Shown here in pieces: positions 32,052 through 44,600 of a DNA stretch of 64,000 bases. The stretch is from NCBI GenBank assembly GCA_000333855.2, contig CM007337.1, positions 113,688 to 177,687 on the forward strand, written 5' to 3'. Positions within the stretch are counted from its first letter, which is position 1, and the number at the start of each line of letters is the position of its first letter. The notes beneath the pieces are model-generated. The model was not told where the DNA came from, made no database searches, and saw only the letters and a list, made by a program, of their open reading frames with translations. A program made the translations under genes and the position numbers. This DNA comes from Endotrypanum monterogeii (Eukaryota; Euglenozoa; Kinetoplastea; Trypanosomatida; Trypanosomatidae).

Positions 32052-33579
32052 GCCTCCGGCTTGACCTGTGGGCGGTAGTCACTTTTCTTGTCTCTAAAAT
32101 CAGGAAAAAGAAGCAACAGCAACAGCAGCCAAAGTGCCCGCCAGAGAACCGAATGAGGTGTTCGAAGGGAGGGAGGGATGAAGGGAGGGAGGAAGCGCTT
32201 CCCTCGCTGTGTTAGATGTCAGTGCAGAGGTGGCAGTGCAACAAACCGCTTCTATATATGTATATGTGTATGTATGCGGATCTCTATCTATCTAATGTGT
32301 ATAAGTGTATGCAGTGTATGTCTGTGTGCTAGTGGGGATCTCATACACCAGCGTCAATCACCAACAGGCAATAAAGAGGGGAAAAGGAAGGGCAGATTAA
32401 AAAAAAAAAATTAAAAAAACACTCTCAGTAGTCGCCGCGTGCTTTCCTGTGTGCGCGCGCGTTGAAGTGGAGCGACAGAGCGGTGAGGGTGGGGAGGGAA
32501 TGAAAAAAGGGAAGTGACGGTACCTTGTCAGAATGCAATGTTTTTCTGTTTTTTTTTTTTAAGAGGCATAAGCGTGCAAGGGGGTGCTCAGACTATCTAG
32601 TAGAGAGACCAGTTTCGCGGTGTCGTCTCAAAAATAGCTTTATGCACTTAGGCGCGTGCGGAAATGTCTGGGGGTGCGTGCATTCTAGATCTTCTTTTTA
32701 TCCCCTCTGCAACTCCCCTCGCCTCTCCCTTTTTCGCATCTGCTTCGGTAAGCACAGAAAAGGGAAAATCTGCACGTATGCCTGCATTACGAAACGCAAA
32801 CCATGAAATAGCCGCCTCGCTGCTCTATGGTCACACATATGCATATGTGTTGGTGTGTGCATATGTGAATACATCTTTTCTTTTGGTGTTTCGACCCGCA
32901 CACACCTGCAAAAATTGTCGATGACGGAAGCGATCGAAAAAAAAATGAAAAAAAAAAGGAAGAGATGATGATGACACTGCCGCCCTACCGAACCACTGCC
33001 TAGACGCTGCTATCGCCATTCAAAAATCGCCAGCAAACGAGCTCTCGGGATGCGAAAAAGGATATTTGAGTGCAATATCCTGCAGACAGACGTTGGGAAG
33101 GAGGAGGAGGAGGAGATCTCTTTGCCGCATGAACGCACTCTTTTTTTTTTTCTCGTTATCAATAAAATAAAATAATAATAAAAGCTAAACATGGCGACCA
33201 ACAACCCCACCAAAAAAAAAAAAACACACAAGAAAAAAAAGAAACGTGAAGGAGGAGGAGGGCGGGGGGCCGAAGATCAGGTGAAGCAAAAAAAAATCTG
33301 GGCGACAGGATTTTTTGTGTTAACCTCGCGCGATGGAGTCGAAGAAAAAAAAAAACATCAATGACAACATTCCCTCATCAACATCAATCAACGACAAATA
33401 TATACATATATATATATATATATAACTAAGAGAGGTGGCAAATGGCTACAGAGACATCGATAAAGCAGGATGGAAAAGAAAAGGGGGAGAGAGGTGCTGC
33501 ACACGAAATGAAGCGCCAATACATATAAATGCATAGATACTTTTTTTTCTATGCAACTATATATATATATATATATATA
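32052..33579. other. Intergenic region with A runs and (TA)n
   Basis: No supported gene. It contains several A runs of 9-12 bases (for example near 32400, 32938, 33219 and 33348), T runs near 32551 and 33141, and (TA)n near 33406-33423 and 33557-33579. Candidate pyrimidine tracts occur on both strands. Confidence 0.65.
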
Positions 33580-34365
33580 AACAATGAGGGCGTGAAGGAA
33601 ATCAAAAGTGAGGCGACCCACGGCTATGCCTCGGCGACACACACATACACACGCACGCGCACCAAAACAAGTATGTACATCCAAGCAAAAAAAAAAACAG
33701 GCAGATGTGGAAAGAAAGGGGGTGGGGAGTGAAGTAGATAGCACACACAACACAACACACACACACACAACACAACACAACACACAACACAACACACACA
33801 CACACAACACAACACACACACACACAACACACACAACACAACACACACACAACACAACACACACACAACACAACACACACACAACACACAACACAACACA
33901 CACACACACAACACAACACAACACAACACACAACACAACACAACACAACACACACACACAACACAACACACACACACACACAACACACACACAACACAAC
34001 ACAACACAACACAACACAACACACACACACACAACACACACACACACACAACACACACAACACACACACAACACATAGCTCACACAGCACAAAGGCGTTG
34101 GGGTCAAGGAAGGATTTAAGGACACAAACCTGTGCATCCTAACAGACACCCTAATATACATAGAGAGAGAGAAGAGAGAAATATTAAGCGGACATTTTTT
34201 TTTTCGAAATACCGCTTCAGCGCGTACTCCCCTGTGTGAGACACCAACGCATCCTCGCCAGTACCCTCCGTCGCTTACCTGGGGGGAAGGGGGAGGGCCA
34301 AGGCAGTCGAAACGGTGGACGATGCTGCCATGTGACTACTGAGGCATGGAGCTCTGGTGATTCGA
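33580..34365. repeat. Duplicated segment, left copy (before N gap)
   Basis: Starts AACAATGAGGGCGTG and ends GATTCGA right at the run of Ns. The same sequence recurs at 34376-34848, differing mainly in the length of the internal CA/ACA tract. Both copies are bounded exactly by the gap. This is the pattern of two overlapping contig ends that were not merged. Confidence 0.95.
33742..34075. repeat. CA/ACA compound microsatellite, about 334 bases
   Basis: A strand-asymmetric tract made only of CA and ACA units (for example CACACAACACAACAC), with no G or T until 34077. The corresponding tract in the right copy (about 34540-34573) is only about 34 bases. Long Cys/Val or Thr/His/Asn frames across it are artefacts. 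Confidence 0.97.
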
Positions 34366-34375
34366 NNNNNNNNNN
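34366..34375. other. Assembly gap (10 Ns)
   Basis: Ten N characters between the two copies of the duplicated segment. The left copy ends and the right copy begins exactly at its edges, so the gap size is nominal and the true overlap is probably negative. Confidence 0.99.
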
Positions 34376-34848
34376 AACAATGAGGGCGTGAAGGAAATCA
34401 AAAGTGAGGCGACCCACGGCTATGCCTCGGCGACACACACATACACACGCACGCGCACCAAAACAAGTATGTACATCCAAGCAAAAAAAAAAAAACAGGC
34501 AGATGTGGAAAGAAAGGGGGTGGGGAGGGAAGTGGATAGCACACACAACACACACACACACAACACACACACAAAGGCGTTGGGGTCAAGGAAGGATTTA
34601 AGGACACAAACCTGTGCATCCTAACAGACACCCTAATATACATATAGAGAGAGAAGAGAGAAATATTAAGCGGACAATTTTTTTTTTCGAAATACCGCTT
34701 CAGCGCGTACTCCCCTGTGTGAGACACCAACGCATCCTCGCCAGTACCCTCCGTCGCTTACCTGGGGGGAAGGGGGAGGGCCAAGGCAGTCGAAACGGTG
34801 GACGATGCTGCCATGTGACTACTGAGGCATGGAGCTCTGGTGATTCGA
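34376..34848. repeat. Duplicated segment, right copy (after N gap)
   Basis: Repeats 33580-34365 with a CA/ACA tract about 300 bases shorter and a few small differences (for example GGAGTGAAGTAGATAGC against GGAGGGAAGTGGATAGC). It continues into unique sequence past GATTCGA, just before the end of the next gene. Confidence 0.95.
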
Positions 34849-34889
34849 TGACGACGACGTCGTGGGCAGATCCTTTCTGCGCATCATTA

Positions 34890-37800
34890 TCAAGGATCCC
34901 CTGGCACGCGCGATATCGGGGAGCTAGCGGCGCTTACTGTGTAGACCCTGCGCTTCACGGCTCGCTGAACCGGATCCCGCTTTGCCCACTGTCGCACTGG
35001 TCGCAAGTGTCGCCGGTCCTTCCGCGGATAAATTGGGAGAGGCGATATCACGAGGCTGCCAAACGCCGTTTGAGAGACGGAGGGGGTGGACAACGATAAC
35101 GAGGTCGAGTGCTGAGGGCGTGCCGGCACAAGTGGAAGAAGTTTAGCGCGGCCAAAAGTGGGAGAATGTCGCACACACTCTGAGAGAGACGTGCACTGAG
35201 AAGCGTGTGTGTCGGGGATGCGCCGATCGCCAATCTGGCCGATGTGTAGCTGCTGCTGTTCCCATACGCGAGGCAAGCAGTGCCGAAGACTACGCGGCAA
35301 CAACCTCCGTAAGGCCTCTACAGAAAACATAGAACGGTTGGCACCAACACCAGTGCGATGACTCGACCCCCATCGGCGCCGCGTCTCCGCTGGCGTCGCC
35401 AAATACATAAGCAACGCTGGGAGTGGGGCATTGCTGAGGAGCTGCGGCCACTGCCCCTGCATACCCGCCTCTGTGGGCATGTCTATATGACCCACAGCTT
35501 TGCGGGGTGTAGGGACGTAGGACGCGGCAGTGTTTCGTTTTCCGAGGGTGCTGGAACACGTGTTGGCGCGGTGCGTGCGCACAGACGGAGGTGACGCCAC
35601 GGTGAGTGCATCGTTGACACGAGTATGCATCCACGCTCCGCGTATCGCCCTCGTCATCAAGTGACATAATCCACCGATGGCGCTGCTTCTGCCTGCCGAG
35701 TTCAACGAGCCGCCATCCCTCCGTTTAGCCTGGCATAGGCTACGATATATCTCTGCATTAGTCATCGTACGAGCGCGGCCAGTATGAATAAGCAAAGGCA
35801 GCGCACCGTGAGGGAAAAGAAACTGGTGCGGCTGGTAGGCAGTCTCTACACCCTGGCGTGGGAACGGCGCCATCGCCGCTTGAGGAACAGAGAAATCGTT
35901 TCCGGAAGGATGTGAAGCATGCGCACTTCCTTCCCGGGTGCCTGGAGTGATGGCGGAGCTCAGGGCAACCGACATGACGACGGATGATCGCCTTGGTGAG
36001 GAATCCTGCGGCGCCACTGAGGTCCAAGGCCTGGACTGACTGGAGGGGAAAATATTCGATCCACAAACCTGCATCTCAGTGGCCGCCGTGCTCGTCGCAG
36101 AGAGAAAAGCCTCAGCAGAGTGGTACACATGTATCTCCTCAGAGAGAGCAATAGCAGGCAGCGCCGGCATGGGCTGAAAAGGGGAAGGAGAGAAGGTCTG
36201 TTCTTGTGAAGATACGCCACGGGAAAGCGGTCTGTAATATCCTCCCGTGTTCGACTGAGACAATTTCTCTGTGGTGGAGAGCGGCTGCAGCGAGGCCGGA
36301 ACGCCGCTGGGAAATCCACTGGGGTGCTGATTAAGTGCCGCAGAAAGTGATTTGAACGTGGCGAGGTTCCCTCCTTGACGGGGCGGGTGGTTGTCGCCAC
36401 GCCCCTGCACTGCAATGCTCGCAGGGCCGCCCGTGGTGACCGCGTTGACGGTCGTCGCTTTCGGTGGTGGTGCGCAGCTGACTGTGGTGGGCGGCAAGGC
36501 AGTGGGACGATGCAAGACGGGAACGGTCGTTGGGGGGGTGGCCTCCTTTAGCGTTTCAGGGCGACAGTCCAGCAAAGACGACGACACTGCGCGTCGCATT
36601 GCAGTTTGCTGCTGCAATACATCGTCTTGCTCTGATAGCACCGGAGATGAGAGGGCACCGTCGCTTAAAACCCATTTGGAGTGCTGGGAATGAGACATGG
36701 AAACTCGTGACGCGAAGGAGCCCTCGGGTCTCGATAGACTGGGATTGCTGGTGGTGATAGGAGCCGCGCCAGCGGGGGTCCCGCCCTGCGGCGCTGACTG
36801 CGATCCTGCGGTGGAGGCGCTTCCCCAAAACATGGAGAGTGACACTGGCGACGGGCTAAGTACCTGGCGGTTGGTGGCATAGCCAACCTTCTCCTTCGTC
36901 CTCTCACCAGTGCCGACAGGTACCCCGCCGACCTCCGAGGTGCTCGCTTGCAAGGAATGCTGCAACAGCGTGTCCGGCGCATTTGTGGAACCTCTGGCAT
37001 ACGGATCATTACGTACGGAGGGAGTGCTTGACTGGACCCCAACAGACCTGTTGGAAAGAAGCAACTCCTTCTCTGTAGCACTGCTCCCAGTGCCGCCAAC
37101 CCCACGACTCGAGTGGGAGCTAGTTGACGTTGTCGGTTGCTGTGACCTCACACCCCGCTGCAAACTGTGGCCAACTACATCATACATGCCTGTTGTCGCC
37201 CGCGCCGCCGCCAGGTTACTCTCGATGATCTCCGATGAAGCCGCGACGCTCCCCACGGGGACACTTTTCTTTGTTCCCCCGTCTGGGCCAACTGCTTTTC
37301 CGGCGCTCAGACTTGGCGACGGCGATCCCAAGGGCAACGGCACCGATGGTGGTATCGACGTTGGCACCGGCGTTGGGGTCGACGACGGCAGGGACTTTGA
37401 TCCACTCGCTGTACTAACGGCAAGCGCTGAGGACAGCTGGGCCTTCAACGCAGCGTTCACCGCCTGCATGTCCTGCAACTCCTGCGTTGTGCGGGAAAGA
37501 CGGTCTTGGCATTCAGACAGCGCAAATTGAAGCTCCTCGACCAGAGCCTCCTCCCCTTCCGACGGCTCGGAGTCCACGTCGCTCCTTGATAGGTCATTGT
37601 CGATGGACTGCTCATCGAGCACTAACATGGATGATGACGCCTTCCCAGGCTTCGATTTCTTTCCGAGCTTACTGGCGGGTTGTGGCTCTGAACGACCTGT
37701 CGAAGCCGGCAGCGACGGCTTCGACGGGGAAACGCCACCACGACTGTTGGGCGAGTGGCCTTTTGGGGTTTTTTTGCTGATCTCCCCGGCGACGGCAGCC

Positions 37801-40062
37801 CTCGTGGTGCGCTTGGGGAGCACTTTTGACTGCACTGCTGCAGACGGTGAACCCGCGTGATGGTCGACACCGGTCTTGGATGCCTTGGGGGGATCACCTC
37901 GAGTGCCATGAAGGCTTCGAGTCACCCCACCCGCCCCTTTCTTACCAGCCACCGCCTCTGAGCCACTCGCTTTGCTCAGTGGGTCGCCACCACCGTCCTC
38001 GGCAGTGGCAAGGGGCCTACGACGGTCTCTACCGTCGCCTCGCGTGGACTGCCTCTTCGTCCCTGAACTGGCCACGTCATGCGTCGTCGCTTCCACAGAA
38101 AATATCTCCGAACCATCGCTCTCATTGGTGCTGTCAACGTTTTTCTCCTCTTTGGAGGTGGTGTTTGACTGGTCAAATGATGAGCGTCGCGTGAGTGAGG
38201 CATGCGCTGCCTCGGATGTGATAGGTGTGCTTACCTGCATCCTCTCTCTGCTGCCCGTGTCTTGCGGAGCTGGGGTGACAATCGAGGCACGCGCCACCAG
38301 TGCAGAACCATCCCTCGTTAACGATTTAGCTCTCGCCTTCTCCCCGCCTGCCAGCTGCATCGAAGAAAGTGAGCTACGCGCACTTCGTCCAGAAGCAGAG
38401 GCAGGATCCAGGCGCCGCGCACCCGACTTGCGACGGCCTCGCTTTCCTTGCGTTTGTTTAGACTTTTTACCGCTGGTCGGCGATGCAGTGTTGTTGTCAG
38501 CGGTCGCGACATCCTCGACCTCCCTCCCGGTGGTCGAAGCCTCCGCTGGCGGTTGCTGCTCAGATGTTCTCGCTTCGTCCAGCTCTGCCATGAATCTGTT
38601 CTCATGCTGCAGCAAGGAAACCAAAGCTTTGCTGAACTGACTCGCGCTTCCTTGTACCGATTGCAGAATGGCCTGTGCGAAATCTGGCACTCGAGCCTTG
38701 CGCCATTCTTCGCGAAACTCCGCAAGCGTCATGCGGTTCTTCAGCACCTCATCTTCCATACTGCTGAGGAACTCCGCCAGCCCAGCACTGGCTTTCAGAG
38801 CCATGTGCTGCGCGTCGACGCAGAGCAACAGGTCGGGCTGCAGCTGACTGTCATCATCGATGTGTACCTTCGAAAGACGATCTATCAGGCGACGAATCTC
38901 TGAGGTGAGGGTGTTGAAATTGGGTGGCAGCTGTTTGGACTTCTCAGACTCGGCTGCAGTGCCGCTTCTGTCCTCCGCAGGTGTTGTCCACAGCTCACCG
39001 GTCTGCACATTGACCCGCTCTGAATAGAAATCATGTGACTCGCCAGCGTAGTAGGGGGTGTAGACGCAGTGATGCTGCCCCATGGTGTCTTCCCGCAGCA
39101 TAGCCTCGGACTCGTAGAACTCCAACGTGGTCTGCACATGACGACGGTACTCGGTATGCTGAGCTAAAATGGAATCTCTTTCCTCACTGACATGCGATAA
39201 TCGGGTTTCGAGGTCTGTCATGCCCAGCTTCATACGCGTCTCCTTTGAGCGGCCGTCCACATCGGCAGTGATACTGTTGAGCATGTCCGCTGTGTAATGG
39301 CCCGATGCGGTCTTGACAGCGCCTCCATCATCGCGCGTGTAGTCCCATGAAGCAGCTGCGGATCCGCTATGGAGCGGCCAGAACTTTCCCACCTCGTGGC
39401 GTAGCTTGCCGATGACCACCTCTTTTTGTGAAAGTAGGACAAGACCCTCAGCGACGCGGCTCTGGCTGAGCTGCAACTCCTCTTCTCTGGTAAGCAGCTT
39501 GCTCCGCAGTGCATCGAGGGCTGCGCGACCTTGGCCCACCTCGCGCCCCAGCTGCTCGACAGCCACCTCCAGCTTTGCCCGCTGCTGATTCAGCTGCGTG
39601 TTGCGCTCCTCCGTCTCGACATTTCGCCTCTGCAGCGCTGTGAACTCGTCCTGTAGACGCATCATGTCCTGCTTGAGGGTTGAGTAATGCTGGTTTCGGG
39701 TCAGCAGGTCTGCCTTGGTGCGCTCCAACACCTGCCTCGTGGCGGCAAAGCGACTCTGCACGGCCTCGAAAAGCTCGAAGGAGACTTGGATCGAGGGAAC
39801 AGTGCTGGCTGGAGGGACACCGTTGCCTTCGAATAAGCAATGAATCGTTTCATAGTTGGGGGTGCCAACCACGTCCAGCAGCTTATGGTACTCCCTCGAT
39901 ATCTCCGCAGCGCTACTTGTGACAGAGGCAGCGGCACCTGGCCCCGACGGGAAAAAGGAGTTGCTAACGACCGCACCAGAGGCAGCGGGGGCATCCTGTA
40001 CGGCAACCGCCCCCTCTGCGGCGCCGTTACCTCCTTGGTTACTCGTTCGGTCGTTGAGAGGC

Positions 40063-40064
<2 letters not shown>
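34890..40064 (-). CDS. Coiled-coil and Ser-rich hypothetical protein, 1724 residues
   Basis: The open frame continues through a (TA)n run encoding Tyr/Ile and further upstream. The ATG at 40064 (MPLNDRTSNQGG) begins normal protein composition and is the chosen start. Residues about 85-300 are coiled coil with heptad-like segments (QVLERTKADLLTRNQHYSTLK, EERNTQLNQQRAKLEVAVEQ). A second folded part, about 310-500, includes YTPYYAGESHDFYSERVNVQTGELW and helical blocks. A long basic and Ser/Thr/Pro-rich region follows (KKSKQTQGKRGRRKSGARR near 555). One further coiled coil lies near 840-885 (VEELQFALSECQDRLSRTTQ), then low complexity to the C-terminus. The make-up suits a cytoskeletal or flagellar structural protein, but this is a guess from composition; no family is recognised. 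Confidence 0.85.

Positions 40065-40067
<3 letters not shown>

Positions 40068-40099
<32 letters not shown>
40068..40099. repeat. (TA)n tract three bases from a start codon
   Basis: A run of about 16 TA units, followed on the minus strand by GAA and then the ATG at 40064. It would form the end of the 5' UTR of the 1724-residue gene unless splicing happens inside it. Confidence 0.95.
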
Positions 40100-40102
<3 letters not shown>

Positions 40103-41614
40103 TTGCACACCACTGTGAAGAGCGCTGTATGTGTATGCAGGCACCTATGTGGGTACACAGAAACAAAATCAAGCGATGGAGTGATAATAATACGATCAGG
40201 GAGATCAGAAGCATACACTCACATAGACACAGAGCGGATGTTCAGGCAGCCTCCCCCCCCTCCCCTCCCTACACATATACGCACACACGCTGGTTGAATG
40301 CTACTTGGATATTAGCTATAAAACCGATGAAGCGCGCAGGTAGAGACTTCACAAAAATGAAATAAAGTAAAGCGCAGGGGAAAAAATAGTAAACACAAAA
40401 GTGAAGCGATGTCAATGCATGAGAATCGAGCGCACTGGATGCGAGACAGGTGTATCGGTGACACCACGCACAGAAGAAGACGGTCTCTACCCTACTAAGG
40501 GAATATCGATACATCTAAGGGTATCTGTGTTGTGGCTAAGGTCTGAGCCTCTATCCTTCGTATCAAGACGATCTCACCCCCTCCCACCTTACCTTCCCCG
40601 TTCCCTCCCCCTCTTCTTCCTTAATTTGTGTTGGAGTCTGTATGCCGGATTGCCGAAAAATGATTTTTAAAGAATCGGGGAAGTGAGAGGAGCAGCCGCT
40701 ACGCAAGGCCGTGCGAGTGTACGTTGAGAGGGGGGGAGGGGGGGGGGTCTTCACCATCGCAAACGGCATAAGACTTCCTTTCTGTCTTCATCTTTTTCTT
40801 GTATGTCTGCCATCCCCCTTCTCCCGAGACCTACACAGACGTATGCTTGAATGCGATTTTTTTTTTCTATCCGTGAGTCTATATGTCCCTCTCTCGTGAA
40901 CACGAAGGACAGCCGCGCCTGGGTCACTATCTCTGCCCTCGGAGCTTTACTGATACCGCACATGAGACACACGCACACAAATGCGCAAATATGTTTAATA
41001 AAATACAACTCGTGAGCGAACCCCAGGCAATATATGGCGGTGAGACGAATGTCGATATGCCCAAGGTCAAGAAAGGGGGAAAGAGGACAACAGGTGTCAC
41101 GGTGAGAGCGCGAAGCAGGACGAGGGCGGAGGATCCCCCATCAGGACGAACGCAGCAGCTCGTGGATGACTTTGATAACCAACAGAGATGGAGGACACAC
41201 ACATACACGGCAAAAAATAGAAAGAGGGACGTAAAGGTCGGAGTAGCCGGAAACGGAAACTGCACGACAAAAGCAGCGCTCGTAAAGCGAGAACCAGGTA
41301 TGAGCGCGAGGCATACACCAGTTGCAAGCAGCTACAACCTCTGCTCGAAGCTACACTCGGCTTTCGACGGTCGCACGTCTTGCTCTCTCCATCTCACCAA
41401 AGTCTGTCGAAGGGTTAGAGGAGGGGGGAGGATGAAGCACATAGTCGTCCGTCGAGTGGCAAACTCCACCTCCTCCCACGCCCCCGAAGAAATAAAATGG
41501 GGGGAAAGGCCAAGGCATGTATCTCCTTCGGATGGGGAGGGGGGAGGGGAAACGATTTTGAGGATTTATACACACGAGCAACAACGCCTCAACAACATCG
41601 CTGTGCTGTCGCCA
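40100..41614. other. Intergenic region, no gene seen
   Basis: Contains C runs near 40251, a G-rich stretch near 40730-40747, T runs near 40858, and A-rich segments. Several frames of 60-250 residues exist (for example on the plus strand at 40883-41638), but they lack codon bias and domains and overlap the end of the next gene. Most likely UTRs of the two flanking minus-strand genes. Confidence 0.6.
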
Positions 41615-44600
41615 TCATACGCCGCCTCGCGGATGTAACGCATGCCAGTCCTGCTCCATGTGGCGACACAACTGCGCATAGGAAATCTCGTGCATGTCGT
41701 AACGCCCCTCGACGCTTTCCCAAGATTCTGTGGGAGAAGACGTGCGGGATCTTGTTACCTCGCTAGCTGATACCAGTGGCCATGTGTCCACCGCCGGCCT
41801 TACCAGGAGCGTGGCTGCCACGGCGCTGTATATCCGACGCGCCATTAAGACCGATCCCTCAAGCGAACGCAGTTGCCAAGACTTGGGGGCGGTGAAGCCG
41901 ACCTCACTTCCAGGAGTCTGCTGCTGCGGTGGCTGGTGCTTAAATCTAGAGGGAAGGCCACCCGTATAGGAGAACAGCCCTTCCTCTGCTAAGCATAGCT
42001 GCCGCCACGCACCGTCCAGCACAGAGAGGGCAATCGAATCCCACGACAACACCCGAGTTTGTTGGCAGTGTGATGTCGCTGATACTGGCTCGACCCCAGG
42101 GACTTCATTCGATACACCCTGCTGCCGAGCACACTGTAAGACCGCTGCTGCGGCGGTGAAGTCAGAGCGCCAACTGTGCGCCTCCGCAACCTCAAGGAGG
42201 TATCCGTGCACCTCCAAAAGGCGGATCGCTTCTTCAAACAGTATATCCAGCTCCTCTGAGCTGTCATCTGAGCAGCAGAGGCAAGGCGACATATCTGTAC
42301 CGTGGTGAACCGTTGGTACCGCTGCCGCAGGGGATGACGAAGCGGAGGTGACCGCAGCTGATGGTAGTGATGGTGTGGAGTGTACCGCTGAGGGCTCCTT
42401 CGCACTGAGGAAGCATGCCCTAGATTTAGCTGCTTCGATAAGCCGACTGGAAGCCCTCGCGTCCTGTTGAGTACGCCACCAGCTCAGAAGACGGCGTGCT
42501 GTGGCTGCATTGGGCTCAAGTGTCTTCTGTCGCAACAGTTCTCCTAAACGACGTGCTGCACTGCAGATTCGTGTCGATGCAGGGAATCCTCGTGAACTCG
42601 CTGAGGTGTCACCCACATCACCCACAACGACCTCGAGGAGTAAGCGTTGAAGCTGCGGTGCCACCGGAATGCCTTTGACGCGCAGCAGCTGCACATAGTC
42701 GCACAGAAGTCCCTCAAGTCGGATCCGCTTCTGCTGCCACTCCTGAGGCCGCTGGGAGTTGTATGGCAGGGACGAAGAGGATACAAGTGACGACCATGTA
42801 CATCTGAAAATGCTATCCAGTATAAGCCGCTGCATCTCCGCAGAGCTCCAGGGAAGTGTCCCAGATGCCTCAAAGCTGCAGGTGCAGGCGCCACTGGCGC
42901 TACCTTCCTCCTCCTCGAGTGCCAATGAGCGCCATCGCTCCAGATCTTTGCACTGCGCATACAAACATGATTCGACAGTGAGACTCTCGATCATGGACCT
43001 CCACACAGCGTAAAGCTGCCCATCCGCCGTGCTCGATGCCGAAGCAACCACCCCGCGTAAGAGACTTCGCAAACCATCGGGCCCAGCGCGCTCGCCTGTC
43101 TCCGTCTGAGAGATGCCCGCAGTGTTAACATGGCCTTCCTCAAGCGTCAAACCTACAATGTGCACTGTAAGCTCACGCAAAGCAACCACCACAGCCTGTA
43201 GACTGCCGCCCCCAGGGCCCGCGCACGGACAACTGAAAAACGCCGCGTGGCGCCGACACAGGAAGCACACGTAGGAACGGACATCTCGAGCCACCCTGTC
43301 GCGACCCTCGTCGGCGCGGAGATTCCTCACGTTGGCCCCCCGTATCAGACGAGACTCCGCCATCCTTGTGGCGTTTATGCGGCACATGTACAAGCCTCCG
43401 TCCAAGGTACCCATCACCAATGGCACTTGTGAAGATACCCACCACTGGTAGTGGGTGCAAGAAACCGGTACAGCGTCATTCCCGGAGTCGACACGAGGGC
43501 CTGCATTACGCATACGTGAAGTCTCCGTCATAATAGTGGGACGGCAGCAGCACAGTGGGTAGACCCAGGGTGCAGCTGGCGCTGCCGGTGTAGCGGCAAA
43601 GGCGCTTGCGTTATTCCGCTCCACAAATCTCAAAACGGATGTGGCCAACACAGACATCATCGAAGCAAAGTCTGCCGATGGGGCTTGGTGCTGCACCGAC
43701 GCCCCCCTGGCCCTCTCACGATGACAACGCGGCTGCCCAGCTACAACTGCACCGGTGGCAGAGGCCTGCAAGGCATCACCAGCGGCTGTTGGCAAGTGGC
43801 AGGCCGCCTGTGACAGTGACAGCAATGAACGTGACACTGCTGTAGAAGCACTGTCAGTGTCGTCGGCAGCGCCGCTATCGTTGTTGTTATGCAGGCGAGA
43901 GCCCTGGACGCCCCAAAAACTGCTGCTGGCCGTCCGTGAAGACGGTGAAGACGCACACCCTGCTTCTCGTGATACAAGGGTTGGTTCAGAAAAGCAGTGC
44001 ACCAAAGCAGCGGCAGTGGGTGTTGCACTCACAGCGGCAGAATCAGATGATCGCCTCCATACGCGAGAGGGATCAAAAGCCAAGGCCTCCAATGGGTTGC
44101 CCCGGGTCTTGGTGCTCCTTTTCGCCTCGCTCGGGGCCGCAGCAACCTCTTCCTGCGGCACACTGCCGCTGTCGAGATCCGCCAAGTCGTAGGCAGCCGA
44201 TTGCGCAGTGTTGGGGACGTGGACAAGGATGAGATTGTCAACTACCTGAATGCAGAGACGAGTTGTACTCGGTAATTGCGGCAACGGCAGGCCAGACGTA
44301 TCCGAACCCACATGATCTGGCGAGGGTTCTCGAATCATCTCTGGAGACATACAAGACTCAGGCGAGGTCACCGCAGCCAAGGAGAGCTGTGCCACATGAG
44401 CAAAGGTGCCGTCACATATGCAAGGGGGTGGCGCAGATGCCATTGCCAGCGCCGCCACTGCTGTGAGGCGCTTCAAGACTGATTGATTGCTAGATCTTTT
44501 CCGATCCGATGCTGGCATATCAACAGAAGAAGCGGCGCTACTCAACGCTCCATCTGTCTCGGACACACCTAATGAGGTGCGCTTTGCACAGCCCTCGGAG

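Noticed and set aside
33742..34075. CRISPR-like or telomeric array
   Set aside because: Units are two to three bases with no spacers, and no TTAGGG-type repeat is present.
33388..34161. Long Cys/Val-rich minus-strand frame and Thr/His/Asn plus-strand frame across the CA/ACA tract
   Set aside because: They are translations of a simple repeat, overlap in several frames and differ between the two copies of the segment.
40883..41638. 251-residue plus-strand frame
   Set aside because: Arg/Thr-rich without codon bias, opposite strand, and overlaps the stop of the 1578-residue gene; best explained as UTR.
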